In this document: positions 21,001 to 28,085 of the stretch, in pieces
Layout of the letters: every line of letters starts with the position of its first letter
Position numbering within the stretch: position 1 is the first letter of the stretch
Origin: Fimbriimonadaceae bacterium
GTDB lineage: Bacteria > Armatimonadota > Fimbriimonadia > Fimbriimonadales > Fimbriimonadaceae
Direction: 5' to 3'
Assembly: GCA_019454125.1 (NCBI GenBank)
Contig: CP075365.1
Coordinates: 552,218 to 616,217, forward strand
DNA length: 64,000 nt
The notes under the pieces: generated by a model
Told to the model about the DNA's origin: nothing
The model's database searches: none
The model's input: the letters and a program-made list of their open reading frames with translations, nothing else
Position numbers and translations under genes: made by a program

Positions 21001-21792
21001 GTGGCCTACCGCGTCGGCTCCGTGCCGTTCCTCAATGCCCGACCGCTTGTTTGGGGGCTGGAAGGGGTGGAGGTCGTCTATCGGGTGCCTTCCGCCCTGC
21101 CTCCGCTGCTGGATTCGGGCGAGGCGCAGGCGATCTTGGTGTCTTCGGTCGACGCCCTGGTCAAGCCGGACCGCCAGTTTGTGGAAGGCGCGTCGATCTC
21201 GACCCACGGCGAGGTGCGCAGCGTGGTCCTCTTCAGCAACGTCCCGTTCGACCGGATCGGGCGCCTGGCCCTCGACGCAAGTTCCATGACGAGCAACCTG
21301 CTGGCGAGGCTCGTCCTCCTGGAGCAGTTCGGGTGCGAGCCAGGGATCGAGCCGATGGAGCCCGACGGCGACGCCATGCTCGCGGCGGCGGACGCCTGCG
21401 TCCTCATAGGCGACAAGGGCCTGACCTATCCCCGCGACGGGCGCTACTCGCTTGACCTTGGCCGGGCTTGGTCGGACGCCACCGGCCTGCCCTTTGTGTG
21501 GGCGTTCTGGGTCGGGGGCGGCGCCTTGGAGAGCGGCCTTGCGGAGCGGCTGGTCGCGGCGGCGCGCGCCGGTGCGGCGGATCCTGCGGCGGTGGTCTCC
21601 GCTGCGCCCTTGCCCCCCGGGGTGGACGACCGCCTCGCCCATCGTTACCTCGGCGAGACCTTCGACTATGGATGGAGCCCGGCCCACGACCGGGCTTTGG
21701 CCGAGTTCGGCGCACGGCTCGCCAAGCACGGGCTCGTCGAGCACGTCCACGCCCCCGCCGCGGTCCGCCCGGAACTCACCCTCGCCACCTGA
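21001..21792 (+). CDS. mqnA: Chorismate dehydratase MqnA, futalosine menaquinone pathway
   Basis: 263 aa from a GTG at 21001. The start is set by the family's opening sequence VAYRVGSVPFLNARPLVWGL. Other family landmarks are VSSVDALVKPD, the SISTHGEVRSVVLFSN segment, LALDASSMTSNLLARL, CVLIGDKGL and LPFVWAFWVG. MqnA belongs to the periplasmic-binding-like fold and dehydrates chorismate to 3-enolpyruvylbenzoate. That is the first step of the futalosine route, and it supports menaquinol as the electron donor to the ACIII encoded upstream. Other mqn genes are not in the window. It follows the beta-propeller by ~185 bases and precedes an MFS transporter. Confidence 0.9.
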   Translation: MAYRVGSVPFLNARPLVWGLEGVEVVYRVPSALPPLLDSGEAQAILVSSVDALVKPDRQFVEGASISTHGEVRSVVLFSNVPFDRIGRLALDASSMTSNLLARLVLLEQFGCEPGIEPMEPDGDAMLAAADACVLIGDKGLTYPRDGRYSLDLGRAWSDATGLPFVWAFWVGGGALESGLAERLVAAARAGAADPAAVVSAAPLPPGVDDRLAHRYLGETFDYGWSPAHDRALAEFGARLAKHGLVEHVHAPAAVRPELTLAT

Positions 21793-21849
21793 AAACCCGT
21801 GGCTTGACCGTAGCCGGTCCAGCTACGATCTGGGTACCGTACAGAGTTC

Positions 21850-23088
21850 ATGCGCAGAGCGGGAAGCGGGCAAGGAAGCCCGGCGCTGGCCCTGGTCGCC
21901 GCTGCCCTCGGCTACTTCGTCGACGTCTACGACATTTGGCTTTACAGCGTCCTGCGCGTGCCGAGCCTCAAAGGGCTGGGGTTCACCGACCCCGACCAGA
22001 TCAAATCGATCGGCGAAATGCTGCTCAACTGGCAGATGGCGGGGTTCATCCTTGGGGCGGTCGGCTTCGGGATCCTGAGCGACAAGCGGGGCCGGCTCAC
22101 GGTGCTCTTCGGCTCGATCCTCGTCTATTCGCTCGCCAACATCGCCAATGGCTTCGTCCACGACGTGCCCCTCTATGCGGTCTGCCGCTTCTTCGCCGGC
22201 TTCGGTCTGGCGGGGGAACTGGGTGCGGGCATCGCCTTGGTGAGCGAGCTCGTCCACAAGACCGCGCGGGGATGGGCGACGACCATGGTCGCGACGATGG
22301 GCGTGGCCGGCTCTGTCGCGGCGGCTCTGTTCGCTTCGGCGTTCGACTGGCGGGTCGGCTACTTCGTCGGCGGCGGGATGGGGCTGGGGCTGCTCCTCCT
22401 GCGCCTCAGCGTGTTCGAATCGGGCATGTTCGAGAAGGTCGCCGCCGACCCCACCGTGCGGCGCGGGGACTTCGGGGCGCTCTTCCGGAGCCGCGAGGCG
22501 TTCTCGCGCTACCTGGCCACGATCCTGAGCGGGGCGCCCGTGTGGTTCTTCGCGGGGCTCTTCATGACCTTCAGCCCCGAGCTCCAGAAGGGCCTCGGCA
22601 TCGCCGATCCGCACACCGCGGCGGAAGTGATCATGATCAGCGCCATCGGCCTGACCCTGGGCGACGTGTTCTTCGGCAGCCTCAGCCAGATCTGGCGTAG
22701 CCGTAAGAAGGCGTTCTATGCCGCCTTTGTCGTCATGACCCTGGCCATCGCCGCGATCTTCCTGGTCGCCCGCGACCGCCAGACATTCTTCTGGCTCATG
22801 TTCGTCGCGGGGCTCGGGGCGGGCTATTGGGCCGTCTTCGTCACCACGTCCGGCGAGACGTTCGGCACAAACCTGCGGGGGACGGTGGCGGTCACCGCGC
22901 CCAGCTTCGTCCGGGGCTTGGTCATCCCGCTGACTCTGGGGCGCAACGCGCTCGTCGGCTCGCTCGGCCTGCTGGGGGCGACGGCGGCCACGGGGCTGCT
23001 CGTGCTCGGGCTCGCGGTCTGGGCGGTGGCCCGGCTCCCGGAGACCTATGCCCGAGAGCTCGACTTTGTCGAGCAACCCAGCGCATAA
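21850..23088 (+). CDS. Major facilitator superfamily transporter (sugar/metabolite-proton symporter type)
   Basis: 412 aa with twelve predicted helices. Landmarks: LGYFVDVYDIWLYSVLR in helix 1, FGILSDKRGRLTVLFGS (the MFS motif A loop between helices 2 and 3), and CRFFAGFGLAGELGAGIALVSELVHKTARGWATTM in helices 4-5. The Asp in helix 1 and the GELGAG pattern resemble the metabolite:H+ symporter branch (ShiA/ProP-like). Substrate cannot be told; shikimate- or benzoate-like acids would be in keeping with the mqnA neighbour but this is speculative. It ends 29 bases before the tRNA gene. Confidence 0.87.
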   Translation: MRRAGSGQGSPALALVAAALGYFVDVYDIWLYSVLRVPSLKGLGFTDPDQIKSIGEMLLNWQMAGFILGAVGFGILSDKRGRLTVLFGSILVYSLANIANGFVHDVPLYAVCRFFAGFGLAGELGAGIALVSELVHKTARGWATTMVATMGVAGSVAAALFASAFDWRVGYFVGGGMGLGLLLLRLSVFESGMFEKVAADPTVRRGDFGALFRSREAFSRYLATILSGAPVWFFAGLFMTFSPELQKGLGIADPHTAAEVIMISAIGLTLGDVFFGSLSQIWRSRKKAFYAAFVVMTLAIAAIFLVARDRQTFFWLMFVAGLGAGYWAVFVTTSGETFGTNLRGTVAVTAPSFVRGLVIPLTLGRNALVGSLGLLGATAATGLLVLGLAVWAVARLPETYARELDFVEQPSA

Positions 23089-23117
23089 CCCCCGCTTGGG
23101 TACCATAAACGCTCTTT

Positions 23118-23193
23118 GGGGATGTAGCTCAGCTGGGAGAGCGCTGCAATCGCACTGCAGAGGTCGTGGGTTCGAATCCCATCATCTCCACCA
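23118..23193 (+). tRNA. tRNA-Ala (anticodon CGC), integration target
   Basis: A 76-base cloverleaf with encoded CCA. Acceptor stem GGGGATG/CATCTCC has the G3-U70 pair that marks alanine tRNAs; the D arm is GCTC/GAGC. The anticodon stem is CTGCA/TGCAG with loop ATCGCAC (anticodon CGC, reading GCG). The T arm is GTGGG TTCGAAT CCCAT. The 3' half from the anticodon loop (23149) to CCA is repeated exactly at 32957 and 42149, showing that this gene is the attachment site of the adjoining island. The tRNA remains intact, so the island restored the 3' half. Confidence 0.96.
23149..23193 (+). repeat. Attachment-site repeat, copy 1 (within tRNA-Ala)
   Basis: The 45-base segment from A32 of the anticodon loop to the CCA end. 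It is identical to 32957-33001 and 42149-42193. Identity starts exactly in the anticodon loop, which fits tyrosine recombinases that cross over at the anticodon stem-loop. It is followed by two TTGGTTCCTA repeats 13 bases apart (23212-23221 and 23225-23234). Confidence 0.93.
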
Positions 23194-23211
23194 AGTTCAA
23201 TCGAATCTAAG

Positions 23212-23234
23212 TTGGTTCCTACGATTGGTTCCTA
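23212..23234 (+). repeat. Paired TTGGTTCCTA repeats, left end of cassette 1
   Basis: Two direct copies, 23212-23221 and 23225-23234, with a 13-base period. The same pair with the same period follows the other two attachment repeats. Position and spacing suggest arm-type integrase binding sites; this is inference. Confidence 0.6.
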
Positions 23235-23310
23235 AAACAAACTCGGCCAGTTTCCAGTTCTATCTCGGGCGAGGGATTCCAGCCCGGAACGGGAAGGCAT
23301 CTACGGACGT

Positions 23311-23316
23311 TATAAT
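23311..23316 (+). promoter_or_regulatory. Candidate -10 element of the copper cassette
   Basis: A perfect TATAAT ends 7 bases before the ATG at 23324, so transcription from it would give a leaderless mRNA. No matching -35 hexamer is visible at 16-19 bases upstream, which would fit an activator-dependent promoter or a false match. This is the only good promoter-like element before the cassette 1 genes. Confidence 0.35.
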
Positions 23317-23323
23317 TAGCGTG

Positions 23324-23788
23324 ATGCGAACGCATAGGACCTGGATAAATATGGTCTCAATGCTCGCGCTGCTGATGGGCTTAGTTCCCACGAGCGCGAT
23401 AGCTTCGCTGTTCGCTTCAAGTTGCAGCATGACCTGTTGCGTCGGGAAGCAGACGCATATAATGGCCGATCCGGTCTGCCTCAAGGTGTGCGAGGCGGAG
23501 ATGGGACACAAGTCAAAACCGGCGGCTTCGATTCAAGACAAGCAGTCCGACGACTGCAAGTGCAGCTTGAGTTCGGCCCCGACCACGCCACGACCTGACG
23601 AGGCAGCTCCAGCAGCTTCTGGCCTTCAGATTCATCAGATGGTTGCGGATATTCCTGCTGAAAAGAAAGTCGTAGTGGTTGCATCCGAGCCAGAATCACC
23701 AGGAATCTTCGGCACGGATTCAGGTCCGCCAGCTTCCAGGCCCAACTACGTCTCCCTTGGCCGCGCTCCTCCTGTGCTCCTTGCTTAA
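23324..23788 (+). CDS. Secreted Cys-rich small protein, first gene of the copper cassette
   Basis: 154 aa. After a hydrophobic N-terminus (INMVSMLALLMGLVPTSAIA) comes a cysteine cluster (SSCSMTCC, DPVCLKVC, DDCKC), then an extended Pro/Ser-rich region ending in LGRAPPVLLA. The protein 41585-41995 that opens the Zn/Cd cassette has the same plan (signal, Cys cluster, then a tail with RAPPxxL). The two are probably homologues with a periplasmic metal-binding or sensing role. I recognise no named family. The upstream frame continues into the tRNA and is not used; the ATG sits just after a TATAAT. Confidence 0.65.
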   Translation: MRTHRTWINMVSMLALLMGLVPTSAIASLFASSCSMTCCVGKQTHIMADPVCLKVCEAEMGHKSKPAASIQDKQSDDCKCSLSSAPTTPRPDEAAPAASGLQIHQMVADIPAEKKVVVVASEPESPGIFGTDSGPPASRPNYVSLGRAPPVLLA

Positions 23789-23861
23789 CAGCCTGCCTGC
23801 CCGATCGGTATGCAGGGTTCGTCGTTGACGCAAGTCCCCAATTCACAGCACAGGAAATTCA

Positions 23862-25547
23862 ATGTTAAACACGATCATCGCCCTCGCGGCGGTGGCACTC
23901 GGTCAAGGCTCGGCACTCAAATGCCCGGTCATGGGCAGTGCCGTCGCGGCCAACTCGCCCGTTGTCGAATACAACGGCTCACGCTATCAGTTCTGCTGCG
24001 CAGGCTGTGACGCGAACTTCGCCAAGTCCCCGGAAGCGTTTCTGAAGACTCAGCGTTCCGCCAAGAACACGGTTGGAGTCTTTCTCTTTGACCCAGTCAG
24101 CCGTCTGCGACTCGATATGGACAAAGCCAAGGCAACGGCAGACTTTGATTCGGTCCGCTATCCCTTCCAATCGGAAGAGAACAAAACGGCATTCTTGGCA
24201 AACCCCAAGAAGTTCGCAACCGTACCGGCCAAGGAAGCGCTGTATTGCCCGGTTGGTAAGGAGGCCGTACCTTCCTATTCCAAGTCAAGCGACTACGTTG
24301 ACCACAACGGCGTGCGTTGGTACATGTGTTGCGCCGGATGCGGCGGGCCTTTCGAGAAGGATCCGAAGAAGTATCTCTTCGCGGGAATCGAAAAGAACGT
24401 TCAAGTCGCCAAAGCGATCAAGCAAGACGCTTCGCATCATCCTGCGACCTCCGACGTCAAGGTTGTGACCAAGGTGAAGTTCGGCAAATACGAGGCTGTG
24501 CTTCGTGTTCCCGAGGAAGGGCTATTCGCCCAAGAGGAAGTCGATGTGGAGTTCCGCGTGGTCGATACAACCGCCAAGGACCCAGTGGAAGAAGGGTTCA
24601 AGGGAGTGGGGGCGATCGAAGCGACCGCCGTCATGACCATGCCGAGCATGGCGGGGATGCCAGAAGCCAAGCCCGAAGTGCACCGCGAAGGCGTGCCCGG
24701 CGACTACGGGGTCGTCCTTTTCTTTCCGCATGGTGGCGACTACAAGATCGCCCTGACGCTCAACATTCCGGGCCAGGGAAAGCACGATATCGCGTTCTTA
24801 GTGGACGTGAAAGACGAGCGCCCGGCCAGCTTGTCAAAGCCGCAGCCATACCAACTCAAAGTTGTCGATGGGCCCGTTCATGCAATGGCCGGCCAACCGA
24901 GCAACCTGAAGTTGCAGGTCGTCGACACGAAGACCGGAAAGGTTCAGAGCGCCTTCGACGTCGCTCATGAGAAGCAGTTCCACCTGCTGCTTGCCAGCAA
25001 GGACCTTAACTGGTTCCTTCACGAGCACCCAGAGATGGCAAAGGACGGCACGTGGTCGATTCCGATTACGTTTCCCGCCGGAGGGGATTACTGGGTGTAT
25101 GGCGATGTGGCTCCGAGCGGCAAGGGATCGCGAGTGCTTATCGCGAAGGTCAGCGTCCACGGCGACAAGCCGACGTGGGATACCAAATTGAACCTCACGA
25201 CCACGGCCGTGGACGGAGGTCTTAAGGGCGAGCTTGTGACTCGCAATATACAGGTCGGTCGCAAGACCACCTTGATGGTCAAGCTCACCGACGAGAAGAC
25301 CGGCCAAGCAGCCGGAGATACCGTCAAGTGGCTTGGAGCGGCAGGTCACATGATGATCTTCCATCAAGACGGTCAGACGGTCGTCCATAGCCACCCGGCC
25401 GAGGACGAAGAAAATGAAGCGCAGGTGAACCAGGGCATGATCCACTTTACGGGCCGGTTCCCCAAGCCTGGACTCTACAAGGTCTATGCCCAGTTCGATT
25501 GGCGCGGCGCGGTTCGAACGCTCGGCTTCGCCATCGAGGTGAAGTAA
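23862..25547 (+). CDS. Periplasmic YHS-domain protein with FixH-like C-terminal domains
   Basis: 561 aa with a short signal peptide. Residues ~20-60 are a YHS domain (LKCPVMG...YQFCCAGCDANFAKSPEAF). Residues ~65-115 form a degenerate copy lacking the cysteines (VSRLRL...NPKKFA). Residues ~120-170 form a third copy (YCPVGKEAV...WYMCCAGCGGPFEKDPKKY). The remainder holds two beta-rich repeats, including a FixH/CopC-like stretch with HLLLASKDLNWFLHEHPEM and MPSMAGMPEAKPEVHR, rich in Met and His. YHS domains bind copper or hand it to P-type ATPases; CopA of this cassette also starts with one. A periplasmic copper carrier/buffer is the best inference. Confidence 0.75.
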   Translation: MLNTIIALAAVALGQGSALKCPVMGSAVAANSPVVEYNGSRYQFCCAGCDANFAKSPEAFLKTQRSAKNTVGVFLFDPVSRLRLDMDKAKATADFDSVRYPFQSEENKTAFLANPKKFATVPAKEALYCPVGKEAVPSYSKSSDYVDHNGVRWYMCCAGCGGPFEKDPKKYLFAGIEKNVQVAKAIKQDASHHPATSDVKVVTKVKFGKYEAVLRVPEEGLFAQEEVDVEFRVVDTTAKDPVEEGFKGVGAIEATAVMTMPSMAGMPEAKPEVHREGVPGDYGVVLFFPHGGDYKIALTLNIPGQGKHDIAFLVDVKDERPASLSKPQPYQLKVVDGPVHAMAGQPSNLKLQVVDTKTGKVQSAFDVAHEKQFHLLLASKDLNWFLHEHPEMAKDGTWSIPITFPAGGDYWVYGDVAPSGKGSRVLIAKVSVHGDKPTWDTKLNLTTTAVDGGLKGELVTRNIQVGRKTTLMVKLTDEKTGQAAGDTVKWLGAAGHMMIFHQDGQTVVHSHPAEDEENEAQVNQGMIHFTGRFPKPGLYKVYAQFDWRGAVRTLGFAIEVK

Positions 25548-25703
25548 GTGGCCGTCGCCGGAACCGTGTTGCTCGTCGCGGCAGCCGTTGGCCTCTACGC
25601 GTGGTTGATCTTGCGCCGTCTGGGCGTAGGCCAGCCTGGCGGCAAGCCCGATTGCGGATGCGGTTCTGGCAAAGCCTGCAAGACCAAGAAGGTGCACCCG
25701 TGA
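25548..25703 (+). CDS. Tiny Cys-rich membrane protein (FeoB-associated-like)
   Basis: 51 aa from a GTG immediately after the preceding stop (TAAGTG). One transmembrane helix (VLLVAAAVGLYAWLILRRL) is followed by a short tail containing DCGCGSGKACK. This is the plan of FeoB-associated Cys-rich membrane proteins, which end in CxCGxCxxC-like motifs. Here it lies in a copper operon, so a membrane-surface metal-binding role is inferred. The stop overlaps the next start (GTGA), showing translational coupling. Confidence 0.7.
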   Translation: MAVAGTVLLVAAAVGLYAWLILRRLGVGQPGGKPDCGCGSGKACKTKKVHP

Positions 25704-26512
25704 GAGCGATTTCTGTCCTGGTTGCTGGGTTGTTTGCCGCAGCCGCGATCGCTACTCCCGAACAAATGGAAGCCTTCCACACGGCTTTGCGGTTGAAAGA
25801 ATCCTTCAGGCTTTACAAGGCTGAGTGCATGTCATGCCATACCAAACCGCCCGAGCACAACGCCTTTGGAAAGGATGTTAAGTCAGCCCTCAAAGCTGGT
25901 GGAAAGGATCTCGTCACGCTTGAATTGATCCGGTCGTTGGATGCCAAGGATTCGGATGGAGATGGATGGCCCAACGGAGAGGAAATCAAGCAAGACTTCC
26001 TTCCGGGCGATCCCAAGAGCCACCCCGCCGGAATGCCTCCGAAGGCCACCAATCACGAGGGGATGATGGGCGCGAACATGGACAATCCATCAGGCAAGGA
26101 GCAGAGCCTGCTCGACCGATACGTCCCCAAACACTCCTTCCATCCGCTGATCATCCACTTCCCAATTGCCCTCTTCCTCTTTGGGGCAGGGCTGGAGGTC
26201 TTTGGGTGGCGGCGCAAAGATCCAACGATGCGAAAGGCGGGTTGGTGGGCGCTTCTCTTCGGCGCGCTTAGTACCGCCATTGCCATACCCACCGGCCTGA
26301 TGGTGTTTCTCCGTAGCGGGTTCCAGTGGCAAGGAACCGCGCTCATTCACTCCATTCTCGCCGTCACTGCGACTCTTCTCATGGCTGCAACCGTGATTTG
26401 GAGACGCAAGGGGGCGCACGAATCCCTGTCCTACTTCACGCTTCTGGGCTTGGCCGCAATTGCCGTCGGGGCGGCCGGTCACTTTGGAGCACTGCTCGTC
26501 TACGGACCATAA
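25700..26512 (+). CDS. Cytochrome c-like and DUF2231-like membrane fusion protein
   Basis: 270 aa from the GTG at 25700 overlapping the previous stop. A signal peptide is followed by CMSCH, a single c-type heme motif near residue 35. A calcium-loop-like SLDAKDSDGDGWPNGEEI comes next, then a Met/His segment (NHEGMMGANMDN). The C-terminal half has four hydrophobic helices beginning HPLIIHFPIALFLFGAGLEV, which resembles the DUF2231 family with its His-containing first helix. A periplasmic heme coupled to a membrane domain suggests electron transfer, perhaps for copper redox handling. Function is inferred. Confidence 0.75.
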   Translation: MRAISVLVAGLFAAAAIATPEQMEAFHTALRLKESFRLYKAECMSCHTKPPEHNAFGKDVKSALKAGGKDLVTLELIRSLDAKDSDGDGWPNGEEIKQDFLPGDPKSHPAGMPPKATNHEGMMGANMDNPSGKEQSLLDRYVPKHSFHPLIIHFPIALFLFGAGLEVFGWRRKDPTMRKAGWWALLFGALSTAIAIPTGLMVFLRSGFQWQGTALIHSILAVTATLLMAATVIWRRKGAHESLSYFTLLGLAAIAVGAAGHFGALLVYGP

Positions 26513-26526
26513 CCAAGGAAACAACT

Positions 26527-27036
26527 ATGACCATCAAACTGCTCGAAACCCTGGCCTTCGCGACCATTGTTGGCTTCGCCCTAATCGGGTGCTCATCCAA
26601 AACAGACGCGGCAGCTAGCCAGGACACTTCCAAAACTACCGTCGCTACGACTATGCCCGAATATAAGGAGGCCGCAGAAGTCTGGGGCAGAGTCCTTGCC
26701 TGCAAAGCCAACTTCGACCACATTGTCGAGGAGAAGAACTGGAAGTCGGTCCATGAAGCTGCGTTCGCCATTCGCGACGAGGTGTTACTTCTGCCCGATG
26801 CCTCCAAGCCTCTGGGAGATCACCTCGTTAAGGTGAAGGAGCAGGTCAAGCAAGTCGGATCGCTCGCCGAGCAGCTTGACGCGGCGGGCGACGCGGGCAA
26901 TGGCCCTAAGGTCGAATCGCTTGCCAAAGAAATGACTGAAACGCTTAACGGCATCGCCGCGCACTTCCCCGAAGGCGCACTCCCCAAAGAGGCCAGTCGA
27001 AAAGCAAACCTGCCCGCTGGCGATCACGACCACTAG
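26527..27036 (+). CDS. Helical periplasmic lipoprotein of the copper cassette
   Basis: 169 aa from the ATG at 26527. Lipoprotein signal TIVGFALIGC (Cys ~22), then a Ser/Thr linker and an all-helical domain (residues ~45-150) with one further Cys in VLACKANFDHIV. It ends in PAGDHDH. The frame extends upstream through the previous gene, but that part is not protein-like. The fold resembles four-helix bundles such as cytochrome c'-like or DUF4142-type proteins without a CxxCH. No family can be named. It may bind metal through the terminal His/Asp. Confidence 0.65.
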   Translation: MTIKLLETLAFATIVGFALIGCSSKTDAAASQDTSKTTVATTMPEYKEAAEVWGRVLACKANFDHIVEEKNWKSVHEAAFAIRDEVLLLPDASKPLGDHLVKVKEQVKQVGSLAEQLDAAGDAGNGPKVESLAKEMTETLNGIAAHFPEGALPKEASRKANLPAGDHDH

Positions 27037-27047
27037 GAATCGCAAAC

Positions 27048-27116
27048 ATGAAAACACAAATATCGATCCTGATCACGCTTCGGACTCTTTGCATTCCAAT
27101 CAAGGTGAAGGAATGA
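27048..27116 (+). CDS. 22-residue leader peptide coupled to the cupredoxin gene
   Basis: An ATG at 27048 opens a 22-codon frame (MKTQISILITLRTLC...) that ends in a TGA overlapping the next ATG as ATGA. The first part looks like the start of a signal peptide. It could be a translational-coupling leader or the remnant of a truncated secreted protein. It is too short to identify and may be chance. Confidence 0.3.
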   Translation: MKTQISILITLRTLCIPIKVKE

Positions 27117-27505
27117 GCATGAGACTATGCGTTTTCGTCGTAATCGCCACCATCCTCGGAATCGCCGCCAATGGTTGCTCAACCAAGGCCGAAACATCCC
27201 AGACGGAGAACCCAAAACCAATGACAAACACAACTGAAGAAATTCAAAAAGCCACCGTCACCATCGATGGAGGCAAATACACGCCGAACGTCATCACCGT
27301 CGACCGTGGCAAGCCCGTGGAGTTGACCTTCAAAGGCGGCCAGGAACTCGGCTGCGGAGGCACGGTCGTCTTCAAGTCCCTCAACCAATCCAAGGAGGTC
27401 GAATCCGGCAAGTCCGTGACGTTCGCCTTCACCCCGGACCAAGCCGGAGAGATCCCTTTCACCTGCGGCATGGAGATGTACGACGGCAAGGTTGTCGTCA
27501 AGTGA
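27113..27505 (+). CDS. Cupredoxin-domain lipoprotein
   Basis: 130 aa from the ATG at 27113. Lipoprotein signal ending GIAANGC, a short Thr/Asn linker, then a cupredoxin_1-type domain: YTPNVITVDRGKPVELTFKGG, FAFTPDQAGEIPFTCGMEMYDGKVVV. The C-terminal FTCGMEM gives Cys and Met ligands, but the usual final His is absent (C-G-M-E-M). The upstream ligand region is LGCGGTVVFKS, where a Cys replaces the usual His. The site could thus be Cys/Met-rich and suited to Cu(I). A periplasmic copper carrier anchored in a membrane is the likely role. Confidence 0.82.
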   Translation: MSMRLCVFVVIATILGIAANGCSTKAETSQTENPKPMTNTTEEIQKATVTIDGGKYTPNVITVDRGKPVELTFKGGQELGCGGTVVFKSLNQSKEVESGKSVTFAFTPDQAGEIPFTCGMEMYDGKVVVK

Positions 27506-27525
27506 ATACTCAAGGAAACAGAACT

Positions 27526-28011
27526 ATGAACATCATCAACAGAATCTCGAAATCCCTCGCCCTGTTCGCCGTTATCGGCGCACTCGGCCTCTCTACGATC
27601 GCTTCGGCGCACGAAGGCGATTGCCCTTACTGCAAGATGAAGCTGGTCCAAAACACCAAAGAACAGGACAACGAAGTCGTCTTGAAAACGGGCAACAAGC
27701 GCATCGAATATCGGTGCATGTATTGCGTCATCAAGGATCAGGGCCGATACCAAAGCGACCTCATCGTTTACGCTCCCAGCGAGAAGGTCGGCGAGCCGGT
27801 CGTCCTCAAGCGCACGGGAGGAAAGTGGACCGCACCCGAAGGCACGGTCTTCCTCAACACCTTCAAGAAGCACGCCGATTGCGCCGCGTTGTCACGAGCG
27901 TTTAGCTCTAAGGCTGCCTTTGATGCCTATGTTGCGAAGCATAAAGTCGAAGGCGCAAAGGCGCTTACGCTCGCCGAGTTCATTGCAGCTGTCGCAAAAC
28001 CTGCGAACTAG
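27526..28011 (+). CDS. NosL-like copper-binding secreted protein
   Basis: 161 aa from the ATG at 27526, with a signal peptide ending STIASA. The mature protein opens HEGDCPYCKMKLVQ, which matches the Cu(I)-binding CxxCxM motif of NosL. RCMYCVIKDQG follows, and the tail FLNTFKKHADC...SRAFSSKAAFDAYVAKHK matches the NosL-type end with F-S-S-x-x-A. The next gene carries a diverged version of the same domain. NosL supplies copper to nitrous oxide reductase, but no nosZ is in the window, so a general periplasmic Cu(I) carrier is more likely here. The upstream in-frame ATG at 27502 lies across the previous stop and is less likely. Confidence 0.75.
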   Translation: MNIINRISKSLALFAVIGALGLSTIASAHEGDCPYCKMKLVQNTKEQDNEVVLKTGNKRIEYRCMYCVIKDQGRYQSDLIVYAPSEKVGEPVVLKRTGGKWTAPEGTVFLNTFKKHADCAALSRAFSSKAAFDAYVAKHKVEGAKALTLAEFIAAVAKPAN

Positions 28012-28085
28012 CTCTCCGTAACGTCCCGAGCATTGATTGCTCGGGACCCTACTCTAAACGTAACAAAACTATAGGAACGAAAACC

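Noticed and set aside
26527-28011. Nitrous oxide reduction (nos) gene cluster
   Set aside because: NosL-like domains and a cupredoxin suggested it, but no NosZ, NosD, NosF or NosY is present; a copper-handling role fits better.
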